The position numbers and the translations under genes are program-made. The notes beneath the pieces were generated by a model. That model searched no databases. It was given only the letters and a program-made list of their open reading frames with translations, and had not been told where the DNA came from. 64,000 nucleotides of DNA from Cruorifilaria tuberocauda (Eukaryota; Nematoda; Chromadorea; Rhabditida; Onchocercidae): assembly GCA_013365365.1 (NCBI GenBank), contig JABVXU010000016.1, forward strand, positions 62,001 through 126,000. Direction: 5' to 3'. Shown piece after piece: positions 37,691-52,587 of the stretch (its first letter is position 1; the number at the start of each line of letters is the position of its first letter).

Positions 37691-40600
37691 ATGGTAGTAA
37701 GCCCGATTTCCGGTGCTGGTTCAAATACGTTTTTCTTGAAGCGACAAATTGTCCATCCTGTTGCCATTATAATTTTCTTTCTCTTAGCCGGCAGTGTCAA
37801 TACCAAATCTGCCAGCGGTTGGTTGTTGCAAAATTTTTTGATTCACATTCTTTTTCTAACAAAATTACTAAGGAATTGATTGGTTTAATTCAAGGCTTAC
37901 TTTTTTGCAAGCATTTGAACTTATAAAATATTTGCTGACGAAATAAGACCTAGAAGTGCTTATGAAAGTACCAAGATATAATATCGGGAGCCACTAAAAA
38001 GAAAGCCAAGTTTACTTAACAATTCGATAGCAAGTTTATCATCATTATTATTGTGAGTGTACAAGTGGCAGTGTTCTTGTGTATCGGAAGTATTTCTGCT
38101 CCAAAGTTCTAACAAGTAAATTGAAATAAAAGAAATCAGACATATTTCTAAAATTTTTTGAAAAACTGACGAAATAATCTTCAATGTTTCAAACGATTTT
38201 ATAATTTCGATTTAATTATTTTATTCTATCTCATCTATCATTTTTATACAGTCCAGATCACCGAAACAAGGTATTGGATGTTGAAACCGATAGTAATTTG
38301 GTAATACACACCAAATTCAATTAGAATAACTGAGCTGGATAAAGTTAAAGTTCAGTGCATAGATACTCAAATAGAATTAAATGAAATTGAACTAGATTAT
38401 TTTTATTTCGAAAAAAACAAGAATCTAAATTTACGAACATTTCGAATTTTATTATAATTCAAACAGAAATGCAAATACAATTTCAGTCTTTTTTCCTTCC
38501 AAACCATAAGGTTATTTCCAAATATGTGCTTCGGTTTTAAGGCTATGAGTCGTCTTTAATTGAAAAATAGATTACATCTTTTTTTCTTCGCATCTCAATG
38601 TCCTTTAATTACATTATGTTTTCATACCTTATATTACGTCCTTAGTAGCTATAGTGGCATTTGTCAATCTGAAATCTGTTCAGAAAATGAAACCATTCCT
38701 GATTCCAATCACTAATTGAAGCTCAGAGCTTTAATTATCATTACTAATTATTGCAATGGCTTTCTGAATATTATCTTCGACCCGTTATAAATTATTCATC
38801 CATGCATGCATAACGTTTCAATCTGCGCCAAACTTGATTAATGATATTGGATTGGCGCGTTTTGTCAGCTAACATATGAGCCAAGTGGATCTTAGATAGC
38901 ATTAATGAATAAATGTAAATTTAAGCAAAAGTAGCAAACAGCCCCACAGATTAATAGGCGTTAGCAAATTCAGAATCTAAAGAAGAATGAGAAAAATGGA
39001 AATATCTTAGGGAAAAAAATTATTAATTTATGGCTTCTCTAGATGACTTCTAACTCCAGTTAAAATAAACAGCGGATCGATCAGATTGCAAAGCTGATGT
39101 GCTTTTAGGGGATGATAGAGCTTATAGTTTTTCACGCATCCCTTTCTCAATACATTTTTAATCAAACTTTTCATATTGAAACTTTTTTAAATTTATGGAA
39201 GAAATATTCAGAAAACTTAATTTAATTTTTTATAGAATATAGGAAAATTTACACTATCTTTTTTGAATTGTAGAAGTTCTAGGTCATTTTTAATATAAAC
39301 TTTCAATTTTAATGTTATAAGTTAATCTTGATAGAATTTCCGCAGAATAAATCTTCAGTTATGACATCATAAGTTAAATTTTATGGTTTTTTACATTGCT
39401 TGCTAATTTCGTTTAATATAAGGTGATAAGGTATTGAATTTAAAGCACTCATTTTGTGAATTAGTTTCAAAGTTTTGAAATGAAAATTTATTTAAAAAAT
39501 ATAAGTGGTTGCTAGGTGACAACACTGATGTCATATCAGAAAGCATTTGAATGTTTTGTAGCGAGATGGTTGTTATTGCTATTGCTTCCAACTCATATTC
39601 ACTTCTTTCATTATTTCGACTACAAAATCAAATTATAATAAATAACGAGTAAAAGGTTCGAAAATGGTAAAATGAAGTATACTATTATTATAATTTCTGG
39701 AATAGTTATTCATTTTCTTATTACTGTAATTTATTTATAAGTAGTATAGATGAATGTATGAGGAGATATAATAGCTGACTATCATTTAATCATTTATAAT
39801 TTTATTTTCTTTTTATTCAATAAATTCTTGAAGAAAGCATTTGGAATAAAGTAGTGTGAGAACATGCAAGCCTCTTTCATTACTTGCAAACTCTTTCATT
39901 ACTTCTAAATCTGAAGAATTCAATACGTCTGTTCGGTATTTGCATAATAAAACATTAGAGAAAGAAAAATATATTATTGTTTCAAAATAATATCATTAAA
40001 TGCTTCAAATATCAGTTCGGGATATGAAATATGATACGATACAGCTATAAGTTAGGAATTTATTGATGCATACGGTATATTCTCTAAAGAAGTGAGTTTT
40101 ATTCAAGTTCGAGCTACTAAATTAAAGAATGTAACCATCAAATGATGACTAGTGGTTATGATTAAATTAGACTATCTGCATATAAGGCTAAGGATTATTA
40201 TTCGTTAAGATGTTGCAAAGAGCTGCCTGTCTGGGTATGACTAAGCATTATGTAACATAGCTTGAAGAAAATGAATAAATTTTATCTATTTAAACAAATT
40301 CCTTCTTAATTATAAAATTATGAACGTTTTGATGATTTGCGAAAAAATTCCGAACTTTATTTCATAACCTTCTTTTAATTGTTCACAAAATCTTTTAGAT
40401 TTTCTGAAAGACGACAAAAATTTTATCATACCATCAACATATTAGGTGATCTTAATAAGCTTCGGTTCATTCTTTTTATGCTTCATAAACAGTTTAGTTA
40501 GTAGCTATATGGAATGGCAACTATTGGAATGGATTTTGCTCATTTCAACTGGTAAATTATTGCTAGGCTTTTACATTTCATTTCAATATATTTAAGAAAT

Positions 40601-43600
40601 AGTCTCAAACTTGATTGAACGATTTCGATTATCATTTCTCGATGATATTGGGAAGAAAAAATAAGTATTTGGAAGAATTGGAAAGAACGGAATATTTGGA
40701 AGAATTTTCGGTACGCTTATCCTTCCCTTCTAACTCCATGAATAAACTTACCTTTCATCCATATCTCCAATAACTATCTTAGCTTCAACTAATAAAGTTT
40801 CGAATTTGGAAATCTTGGAACTTTTGAACAACATTTAGTCTGAAAAGCAACATATAACATTTATATACCTTCATTCTCAGAAACAGTTTAATATGGAATA
40901 ATAATTTAAAGTTCAGTCTAAAATTTCAAAACATCAGTGCGAAAGTCAATTTGGCTCTAATGAATTTCCGTAGCCGTCATTTAGCCTATTTATTATTTTT
41001 TGCTTAAAGAGAGAAAAGTGAGGAATAAAAGGGTTAAAGTATATGGTAATTATGTCTATCATATACAGTATAGTTTTTGAATCTTAGCTATTTTCTCATA
41101 CTATAATTTCTTAATTGCTAGTATAAATGAATTTCTAGACTAATGCCATTTTGCAAAAGATATTGATTATCAATCATTATCGTTGAGGGGAAAAAAGTAG
41201 CTAAATTAGTATTTAGAATAGAATTAAAGATAAAGACAAAGTTTGAAAGACTTAATAAGACTGTAAATTAGTGATGGAGTTATTTTAACCTCTCTAATCT
41301 GGGTTTTTGTAACGGATCAAATAAACTAAATTTTTTCTCTCACTTGAATTTTAGTTTTAACTCGGATACAAAACTCTGCCACAGCACATCTCCCGCGATA
41401 AATGTGTAATAAACAGGCGCTTTGAGAAAGATATCTCGTGGCGGTAAATGCTCTGTCTTTGCTTAATTATTGAATATTGAATTTATAAAATGTATAGATA
41501 CCTTTTTCTTCTTCCATCCTTTCCTTTGCTCCTTTGAATCATGATGATAATTATTTGAAAGCTAAAACTAACACCTTATTAAAAGAACTTTTTCAGTAGC
41601 TTTCTAATTACTTTTTTTTTATTTCCCTTACAAAATATTTGAAACAGAATAATGATAACTTCGTAATTATGCAAAGAATCAAAATATTGTTTTTGATAAC
41701 AACTTTTTTCTCAAATAAATTAAAAGAATGCAAAAATTAAAAAATGCGCTGAAGGAGAAATCATGTTATCTTTTTATTGTGATTAAATTTAATCAGTTAT
41801 TCTAAATACCCTTTTTTAAAATTAAAAATTAATTTACAATGAAGTCTTAGAGATTTTTTCAAGGATAATTTTTAACGATAATTTATGTCATCAAGTCATA
41901 AATTATCTTGGGTATGAATTTCTGCTGCTGTTAAGATAATCAGTAGAAAAGCTTTCAAACGATTTAAACATCTGTGTGATATGTTACATATCCATGTTAT
42001 AGTTATTCTGCTGTGATGTTTTTGCTCATTTCCTTTTTAACATTGCCACGCACTACATAAAGGCAAAAGCAATTTAATCGCTTGTAAGAGAAAATAAATT
42101 AACTGAGCAATCTTTCAGTTTGCTAATAAACAAAGAATTAATTATTCTTTGGCTATTCTATTAGTTCATTTTAATAAAATTATCTGTTTGTTAATCTCAA
42201 GCTACAAGTTTAATGATAATAGCTTAGCATTATACTTAGGTAAAACTCATGATTCAATTATCAGAAATTGCAAATTTAACTTTATTATTGATTTTATAAT
42301 AATTGCTTAACTTTAATTAATAAATATTATAAGTTTTCAGAAAGAAATTATTCTTTTAGGCTGCATTTTGTACGATGAATTATGTGAAGAAGACGAAATT
42401 TGTGTACAAGGTTTGTTTTAAATTTAGAAGAAAAAAAAACCTGTTTAGAAAGTATGAATTTTAAAATATAACATGAAATTATGTGTATTTCGTCCTCATT
42501 TTAGCGCTGAATTCATTTTATATAGTAATTTAAGGATCTGAAAACTGCAGTGATACTCATCTTTCGTTAATATTCATTCTGCAGACTAAACTCAATCTTC
42601 CTGTTATTTTAATTCATGCATTAACTATATATATCGAGGATTAGAAAACCTAACAGTACCGTTGATAAGCTAATAATGCTAACCAAAAGAATTGTCATAC
42701 TGAAAATGTTATAGTAGGATGGCGAAAATAACAACTTTCTCAGAGAATGTGAAACGGAATTGCGGATTTTTATCGAAAAATGACATCATTTTGAATTCTT
42801 CCATAAAATTGAATTTTTTTTACTCAACGATGTCTCACTAAAACTAGTTGTAAATATTTTTGTTAAATTCATCTTATTCCATAGAGAAAAAGTATTCTTG
42901 CATCATTTGATTTGTAATAATTCACTGCTAAAAAAATTGAATTTATATCAAACATGACAGAAATGTGAAGATCCATGTTACTAACTGTATCATTGGAAAA
43001 TGCTGCAACGTAGGAAGATAGATAAAAAATATAAAAAAAGCAGATGAATAGATAAGGTAGTGCGCTGGAAAGATAAGAAGGGCATAGCAAGTTTAAATGC
43101 TGAACATAGATACTGCAAACTTTTAAATATAATTTAGAGAAAATTCTTGAAAATTACAAAGCGTACAATAATTGTACGCAGTTGTTACGTTGAAAAGAAA
43201 ATTCTGACCTTTTTATTTGCTCTAACAATTATCCAAATTTGTATTTAAATTGCATATTAACAGGGGAAAAAGATAGAAATATTTATTAATCTACATATTG
43301 CTAATAATAGATATGGTCTGTATAATCCTAATGTTAAGATATTGATTATTATTCAGTCATGCCATTAAATCGATTTCTTATTGAAAAGCTGATGGTTCAG
43401 GTTAATAACCATTTAAATTTTGAAAATTTGAAAGTTCTAATATCTTTGAAAACAAAGTTTATCTTTTATAGACGGTTTATTTGGAGAATGTGCATCGACA
43501 AAACGTGTTGCTTTGCTTGCTTCAAATCAGGGCGACTACATTTTAAAGAAAATGTTAAGATCTCAGTTGGAACAGCTTGGTCGAGATGGTTACAGTTTGG

Positions 43601-46600
43601 AAGATGCTCGAATGCAATGCATTATTGCATATTTCAAAATGGTTTTAATGTTACAACTCAAATATGATCTCAACTTCTGTAATGTTGCTAATCCAGAAAA
43701 TATCTGGCGAATGTTACAGGTTAGTTCTTACTTGAATATCTTCCATGTCCAATAAGGATGAAGGGATTGTAAGATCGTGAAAAATAAGGAACAGTGAAAA
43801 AAATAATAGAACATGACAATTAACACTGAGCTATTCATATTAATGAAAAAAGAATGAAATGATCAATAATTTAAGGCAATCTGCTTGCCGTTGACTTTGA
43901 ATTTTTATTTTTGGTTTTTTAATCATTTTCGCTTATTGGTAAAAGTGGTTCATTATTTAAACTAAATATTGTTTTGATTTTTTGGCAACTTCCTCCTCTT
44001 AATAAGATTGCTCGCTCTTTCTCAATTGCATTATATTAAATGTTCAAAAAGTGCAATGACAATCACTTTGAATTATATTTTTTCTGTCTGAAATCTGAAG
44101 GAATAAGAAATGGAAAAGTAGAACAACTTGTCTCATGCAACTTTACTCTATGAAAACTTTTTTTGGAGTTTTTTTAAACATTGTTCGAAATTATTAATGC
44201 AAGTGGATTTTGATGCTTTAGTGTATCGAAATTGATTTATAAAGTTTTTTCAGATCAGCTGGACAATTAGAAAAAATCAGGACCAATATTTCTTGAAGCG
44301 TATTTAAATAGCTAATATAAAGATTAGAAATCATTTAGTGTTTCGTCGATACCAGATTTATTTGCTCCGCTGATTCGGAAATGTGTAATTTATTGTTGAG
44401 AATTAAGACCAAACGCATCTCTTTCTAGAATTAGTTTTTGCACTGTAATATAGAAAAAGATTGTTTCAGACAATAAAAATGGCACTTGTCAATGATGTTA
44501 CGGATATGCCGAGCCTCAGTTCGGATAATGAACTAATAAGTGATTTCATAAAACAGCAGCGACAACAGCAGCAACAGATGGGTATCTTTATCTGAAAATT
44601 GATGAATATGGAAAATACTTAACATATTTCAATGAAATTTAAATTTTAAGTAAAATAAATATCAAAAAAAATTTTAATTTTTCAAAAAAAAAGAGGAGAA
44701 AAATTTTTTTTCTTTTAAAAAAGTAAATTCTAATACACTTTTAAAACTTTTTTAAGAGAAAAAAAATTTTTAATAAAATGAATCAGCAATTTCTCCAAGA
44801 TATATTTATTCACTTCATGTTTTTTCTTATAAATGTATTAGAATTTTTTCTATCAAAGTTAATGAGGAAAATAAGCAAGCATCTCTTCGCCTACTTCTAG
44901 ATTCTCCAAATGTTCTGGAAATCGATGAGAGGGATAGTAACGAGGATGATTTCAACTCGATTCCTGAAATAAATATGTATGATAAAAGTAATATTTTGGA
45001 ATCAACGGCATTGGATGATGACGAAAAAACGGTTTATAATGATAAGAACATGCTGTCGGTAGAAACTTTCATGCCACCATGTATGATTCCAAATTATAAG
45101 TCTTTCTTTCATTAGCCAGACTTTCACACTGATATTCATAAAATTTAATCATTGCTGTCAATAATGGCTGTCTTGTTGTTTTATTTCATAATTACTGTAT
45201 AAATCATAAGCGTAAGCATCCAGTGTTCTAAAATATTAGCTTCGAAACATCCCTTAAATTGATTAAAATAATCTCAGTTATCAGTATTAATATCTATCAA
45301 ATATAAATAAACAAATTGAAGTCGTAAAAGTTATGAACATATTAGTAACATTGGATTAAACTGAACATTGAACTAGAACAATAATTATAGCAACTCAAAA
45401 TTCTGGTGAGGAAGAAGAGGAAGAATCATTGAATTTTATTGGCTATCATCCACCTGTTTTAAAGAAAGATATCGAGCATCTTGGAAATCAAGATACAGGT
45501 TAGTTGCAAATAAAAAAAATTTTTGCTCTGGTTCATTTCAAATGTGTGGCATTAAAACATTGATTTATCGACCTTTGCATTGATGATGAAATGTGGTTGA
45601 GGATTAATGACAAGATGTAAAATAGTGATTCAGATAAGGCAACGTAGTAATTAATATTCTTTTTATTTTCTGAAATTTTAACCATTGGAATTTGAATCAT
45701 CAACTGTTTAATCACTCACTTCAACACAGTATCGAACTTTTTTCATATTACTTCAGTAAACCAAACCGTTCAATTTATTTTTCAGTCAGTAGTGAAATTC
45801 ATTAATTAATGAAGTTTAATATTAAAATGCAGTGAAATAAATACTAATTAACAATTGTTCCATGTATGCATGTATTGATTCAGTCAAAAAATTATCGTTA
45901 GGAAGTTTTATTTCTATGATTTTTATAAAGTTTGATTTTTCTTAGGCTTGGAAAAAATAGAGCACAAAATAGTAAAAGGGATGCCATCCTATCAAAAGGT
46001 AAACGGTAATCGAGTTTATCTGAAAATTGCTAAAGATCTGAATGATGATAAGCTGCATCAGTTAATCAATTATTTGGATTTCTCAATTGCAAAGCCTAAC
46101 CAACTTGTTTTTGATGATTTCCTGTATGCTTTAATCTGTTGTTTTCTTATCAAATCATATTTGAATATTTTATAAAAGTAGTAACATTTGGATTGTGTTA
46201 AGTCCACTTAAGAGTTTCGAAAGCTTGAAACGAATCCCCATTAGCATCATCAATTAGTGGGTGGATTACTGGCGGTTATAACCGGCATGTAATCATACTA
46301 CCTAATATGTCGCAATTAATCCAGCAATTTTTCTGCTTCTTGACTTTGAAAATTTGATAATCATAATTTATATTCATTTAATAATCATATCATTGCTTTA
46401 TTAGTAAAAGCGATTTTATTTTGCAGACTGGATGGCGATCAGTTATCATTTCGAGCTGGTCGATCAAGTTTAACACTTTCGCAAAATGAGAAACGCCTAG
46501 ATTCAGTAAGTGGCATCGCAGAGGATGTGTGTAAGTATAATTATTTGTTATTCTTACTTTTAAGTTTAAACCGAAAGTATTTCCGAAATTTGAGATTTAC

Positions 46601-49600
46601 TAGTTACAATAACGAAATTTTATATCTTTTAATTTCCTTATCATTAATGTTATAGATAAACGACGAAAAGATATTCAAACAATTTCTGGAGTACATGTTG
46701 ATGAAACTGGAATCGGAAGCGGAGAAGTAAGTTAAACCTTAATAAAATGTAAAGAAAAAAATATTTCTTTATATCTTCAAAAAGCTACTGAGGCAAAATA
46801 TCCAGTTATTACTTGCCTCCAACTTATTATTATTGTCATTGAATTGATATTTTTTAGGATGCGGTACCAGTTGAAAGTGAAACCCGTGATCGTTTCTTTG
46901 TCCCAATACTTGCCGTAAGTGCACTGACATTAGTAGTACTGGTAGCGGTAATGGCGATTCATCAAATTAGAGAAGGTCGAAAAAAAATATTTAAATCTGT
47001 CGTGTCGGAGCTTGAATCTATAAAGTATGGTGATAAGACACTGCTCGCTTATCAAGATTTATGCCGGTATCAGATGAGTTCATATGAATCAACTGATGCT
47101 CGTACTAACCATTCCAATATAATATCTTGGTTGGTTTGTTTAACTGATTTTTTCATAGAAATTTCCTTATAAAAAGCATTATAATTTTATGAAAAACAGA
47201 AATTGAAATTTAAAGTTTAAGGGTTGATGAACCGATTGGTCAATCCAGCCTCGATATCTCAACCGGCCATGTCATTTTAGTGAGTGTATTTCGTTTTTTG
47301 CATTTTAGCTGCATATTATAATTAAATTTTTGTTCCTCATAATTTTTTTAGTTCATACTCATTTCATACTTTTAATAATTTTTAAATTTCAGTCTTTTCT
47401 TCGTGACTATTTGAATGACCCATCAAAAATTGAAGAACAATGGAAAGCACTAAACGGATATTCAAATCCAAACGGAACATCATCAATTGCAAGAAAAGAA
47501 GAAAATATCAAGAAAAATCGAAATCCATATTGTCTTCCATGTAAGCTTTCTTTATTAATTCATTTTCATATATATTCTTATTGTGTTCACCATATTATTG
47601 AAATGTAAGGCTCTTTTCTATATTAATGATAGATGCTTGAAGATTCCTATTCATACAACAATTTCTCCATTATTTGGCTAAGGCCTTTATTGAATCTAAA
47701 TCGAACGTTTTTTTGAGAGCTTTAAGCTAAAAGATGTTAATCAATACAAGATAAATATTTTTTTACAACTTCCAGGCAGAAGTTCAAGAAGCTGGTTAAA
47801 GTTGATATTACAAAAAAAAACTAAAAATGATCCACAAGTATTATTTCCGTAGTGTCTGTTTTTTCGTAGCATCTGTTTAACGCAGTCATTTCATAAAAAA
47901 GTTATAATATTGAATAACCACTGATTATTTTGAATAACTCTCCTAATGGTTGTTTCAAGTCTATCTTCATCAAACGAAATGAAAACAATAAAGAATGAAT
48001 TAAATCCTGATTTCTCTTCCAATCCTTTAATAAAAGAGACTAATTTTCATTCCGATAAAATTGGCACATTAATAGGCAATGGCAAAAGCGCTACATTCAA
48101 TTTTTCACGTAAAAAATGAAATATATTCGATTATGAAAATACACAATGATACGTAGAAGAAAGATTGAAATACTTTAAAAATTTTTCGTCATAGAGATCA
48201 AAAAAAATATCTCCATCAAGAAAAGCATATCCATCAAGTACGGTTAAAATAGTGCTTTTCAGACGACGACACATTGGTCAGTATTCGTGGCTCAATAAAT
48301 GAACCAGTGTTTATCAATGCATCAGCAATTCATGACTGCAATCCGAAACAAGCCAATTATATTGCCACACAATCACCGGTTACAGAAACCATTGCAGATT
48401 TTTGGCAAATGGTTTGGGAGCAAGTTAGTATTACTTTTAGATTATTTTTAAATCATTCACTATGCAATCTTTTTCTTGTTTCCCAATTATTATTTATAGT
48501 TATCTGTATCTGCAAATAATAGCATATCATAGTTCTATCACTCAAGTATCTATCGTCATATCATATTGTACTGAATCTTCTTGCTTCAGTGATTGACAAT
48601 ATCACAGCTTTCAATTTCAAACTTCATTTTTTTCTCCATAGAAGTATGCTGTGACATTAAATTGACATTTTAAACACAATAAAAGTTAGTTGACAAAAGA
48701 TAAGTCAGAATTGAGCTTACTAATATCGAATTTTAAAGTTACATTTCTTAATTAATATAAGTTCAAAAGTAAGTATTAAAGACAAAGACTTCCGAAAAAT
48801 AATATTAATTTTAAAGAGTGCGAGATAATGTTATGCCAAAAATCAATGAACATATGAACTAATTTGTTCAATAATTAAAATTATGTAAAAGTTCGAGAGT
48901 GAAAAAAAATTTTTAAACGGTGTCGCCATGGTGAAGATTAGAGGGAAGATCGCGTTTTGCATGACAGTTTGTTACATAACGATAGATTGTCCAAGGGATT
49001 CTTTCGCACTAATGAATCAGCAACTCTACTTTTTCATTAATCCCAACATATACCTTGATTTAATACACTACCTTATCACTTTCAACTTTCATATTAGTTT
49101 GATGGTTTGATAAGTTATTATATCACTACTTCTATATGTAAGATTACTTTTAATATGAAGCATCATATGTGGAACTATTACATATGATCGAAGATAGAAT
49201 ATTTCAATTTTTAGGTTACTGTGCTAATTGTAAACTTAGCAAACAACAATGACCAACAAGAGGGAAGATGCTTCAAATATTGGCCTGAAAGTGGTTCACA
49301 AATATATGGATTTTTTGAGGTTTGTTTTCTTTTCCCAGTTTTATGAAATATTTTTTACTGAATGAAAAATTTAAAACAAAAAATGGACAAACTAGGATGA
49401 AAATGACAATATTGCTTAAAACATTATTTGTTAGCTTAATAAAAAAGTAATTCATTTTAAGAATGTAAAACATTTTCATGTTTTTTTAATGGTTCTGTTA
49501 TTTGTACAATTTTACGATTTGATCTTAATCATATTTATAATGCGATAAGATCAAATTGGGAAGCGTTTGCATTAATTTCACTTAGTTGGACGTCACTTAG

Positions 49601-51344
49601 TAAAACATATTTCAAGTTTTAGTTCTAAAAAAATTTCAAATTTAGTATTCGGTAATTAGAGTTTAGATTCACTACGCCATCGTTTAACTCTTAAAAAAAA
49701 AGCATAGAGAACAAGGATGCATTATTATTTAACTAATGAATCTATGAAAGAATGCATTTGTTGAAGAAAATACTGCTTGCAAATAATCTACTGCAGATCC
49801 ATTTGGTATCGGAACACATTTGGAGTGAAGACTATTTAGTGCGATCATTCTACTTAAAGAATTTGAGAACGAATGAAACCCGAACTGTAACTCAGTTTCA
49901 TTTCTTAACATGGCCGAAAAGTGGAGTACCACCCAATACCAAAGCTCTACTCGATTTTCGCAGGTAACTTATTGAGCAAAAGTATGGCAACATCAACATC
50001 TATTTAGAAAACAGAAATTTTATCTAAACAGAAATTTGAAATTTCCTGTAATCAAGTAAGTAATTCCAGATGATATTTCAAACCATAGAGATCATTCCTT
50101 ACTGCATTTTGAGCTGTGAGTATATAGATTTCAAAAGTAATTCAAGTTTAGTTCGTGAGTACATAGATTGAATGAACAGTAACCGACTGTCTATATATAT
50201 CATTTTTATTGCAATTTTTCAGTGCTCTCGATGAGATGCCTCTACTCGTCGATCATTTTTGTGGATTAGCAATTTTGTTCTTGAATAATTGCATAGTCAC
50301 AAAAGTGATGGACGAGAAGCATCGTTCCAACCAAACCACCGTTGTCCATCTTACGTTTCACCTTTCTCTGCTCCTCTGCTTATATATACTGAGCATTTTA
50401 TTTGTTCTTTCCTCACTGTGTATGAAGCAGAAAATTCAATCAGTAAAAAAAATTTTTGCCTCTATGCTATTTTGTTTTGAGCCGATCTAATGTTGTATTG
50501 GTATAAATACGTCAACGTTTACTAGCATTGTCATTAGTAAAAAATATTAATCATGATGTAAAAATGTAGCATTTTGTGAAATATTATAACGTGAGGTTTA
50601 TCCTACTTGTATATTCCGAAACTGTTATTACAATACAAAACAAGTTTAATCTAATATCATGCAGAGAAGTAAAATCATATTCAAAGAAATTTTGCAAAAT
50701 TAAAGTGAAACCTTATGCAATTTTTCAGAAAGATCAATAAATCGTATCGCGGGCGAGCGGTCCCAATTGTGGTACATTGTACGGATGGTATCGGACGAAC
50801 TGGTACATTTTGTCTACTAGACATGATACTGAATCGAATTGCCAAAGGTATATTTTTATCATGACTCACTTGCAAATTAAAAATATTATTTATCACATCT
50901 ATCTCTTCTGTATCAATTACGTACCATCGTCTTGCTTTAGTTATTATGCACATATATATTTTATAATATCTATAGATATGTATGATTTTTACATATATTA
51001 TATACATATATATATATATATTATAATAATAATAATATACAAAAAAATTGTTACGAAATCCCAGGAAACTTTTACGTGACGTGTCATCATATATCGAATG
51101 ACTTGATATCTTTTATTGATATTTCGACAAATTGATTTCACTTAAAATAATTATACAGCATAAATTTGAACGTTACACCGTGCAAAAATTTTTTACAGGT
51201 GTAAAAGAACTAAATGTAGCAGGCTCATTGGAGCATTTACGTGATCAACGTCCAGGTATGGTGGAAAGTTGTGAACAGTATAAGATGGTATTCGTCTGTT
51301 TAGCGGAAGAAATTGCCGCTATTATAGCTGCATTGTCACAATAA
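37691..51344 (+). CDS. ida-1: IA-2/phogrin (PTPRN) receptor-type pseudophosphatase
   Basis: Dense-core-vesicle membrane protein of neuroendocrine cells. Exons: 37691-37817, 42360-42410, 43472-43719, 44470-44581, 44859-45080, 45391-45498, 45946-46123, 46427-46530, 46656-46726, 46858-47129, 47222-47279, 47393-47540, 48263-48423, 49215-49319, 49797-49963, 50729-50847, 51199-51344; 798 residues in one frame. Layout: signal peptide ([15 protein letters not shown]), the paired-cysteine segment [20 protein letters not shown] and FGEC typical of the RESP18-like N-terminus, a Gln-rich then acidic lumenal region, a membrane span ([19 protein letters not shown]), juxtamembrane YQDLCRYQM, then a PTP domain ([52 protein letters not shown]). 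The WPD loop reads WPK (49911-49919) and the signature reads [10 protein letters not shown] (50775-50804), so it should be inactive as in all IA-2 proteins. Exons 1 and 2, separated by 4.5 kb, are joined on phase and on the cysteine motif. Confidence 0.9.
43161..43179. repeat. Palindrome GCGTACAA-TAA-TTGTACGC
   Basis: Perfect 8-base arms around a 3-base centre, in intron 2 of ida-1. Could be a protein-binding site; function unknown. Confidence 0.6.
50999..51040. repeat. AT / ATA simple repeat
   Basis: (AT)n followed by (ATA)n inside the last intron of ida-1. Confidence 0.7.
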
Positions 51345-52587
51345 AACTCAAATAGCAAAAATAACGAAAACATAAAAAACCAAAAATAATAACAGTAACA
51401 ACAGCAAAAAAATAATAATGGCCATATTGGAGGCAACAGCAATGATGATTCCTTTCTTTTTTTGTTGTTACTGTTAATAACTTGCAAACAATGCTTGTTG
51501 AAACAATAATTTGACTTTTCTTTTAATTTAACAGTAATCGCCATGGATATATCTCTTTTTCTTTCTATTTTCAACAGCTGTCCATTCTAATTTGATATAA
51601 TCAGTAAAATGCTCGATGCTGTAAGCGAATATCGTGCTTTTGCGATGATAAAGCAAAATTCATTTGCGTTGCGAGCATAATAAAATATGATGTAATAGCA
51701 TATTTGACAATTTAAAAACAGTGCTTTCAATTCAAAAATAAGATAATTTCGCAGAATTTTTGTAACGCCTGTTGTCGACAAAATATCAGCATTAAAGGAA
51801 GGAAAATCACTCTAATAGTTAGCAAGATTTCCCTTTTTTCATATAACCTATCTCTGAGAAGAATGCGAATTTATTAAACGTCACAACCTAAAACTCGTTC
51901 GATTTGAATCTCTTCCTCATTTTGCGAAATTTAATCAGAACCCAAAAAATTTTACACTTTTGTAATATGCAATAATAATAGCATTTAATTATTCATTATT
52001 ACCAGAACAATTCAAGATTAATTACAGGAAGTAATTAAATTACTGCCATCATTAAATAAATGATATACGATTAAACTTCCCTCATATTTCTCCAACATTG
52101 AATAATATTTCTCCATTCATGTTCTTATTAAACAAATTGAAAATTTTATATGATTTTGTAACCAATTAATTTAGTCGATAGTAGGAGATGATGAATGCAA
52201 GTGAGAAATGTTGTTTTGAAAATTTGACTGATCAAGTCATAAAATAATTGGTACAAAATATTTGAAAAGTTGCCTTTTAATCGTTTTCACTGTACTTCAA
52301 ATGGAATAATATTGCTTCAGATTATTAAATGTAATGAAAATGTAGAAATGCGATAATGTTATCTTATTTCGCTTGATAATTTCTCTTCATTTCTAAACAG
52401 AACTAAACCATCATTCAGAAGAAAAAGGCAGATATCAGTAGTAATAGTAGCATGGAAATTCTTGAAATTAATGTCAATTGCGATTTAAAACAAACCTGTC
52501 AAACCAATTGTAACCAAAAAATCTGAGATGAATTTGTTGCGTAGCCGTACCGCGTTGTGAAAAGGCATTCATTCATGTAGTTGCGTT
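51345..52587. other. Intergenic, ida-1 to vem-1
   Basis: About 1.2 kb. AATAAA overlaps the ida-1 stop (51340-51345), followed by an A/C-rich trinucleotide-like stretch to about 51430. Minus-strand open frames here (51245-51574, 51587-51781) are low-complexity Tyr/Phe/Cys or hydrophobic and are not supported as genes. Confidence 0.5.

Noticed and set aside
50209..50490. Plus-strand ORF of 93 codons after a TTTTTCAG
   Set aside because: Falls in the ida-1 intron between LLDFRR and KINKSYRGR, which join exactly as in other IA-2 proteins without it; hydrophobic low complexity.
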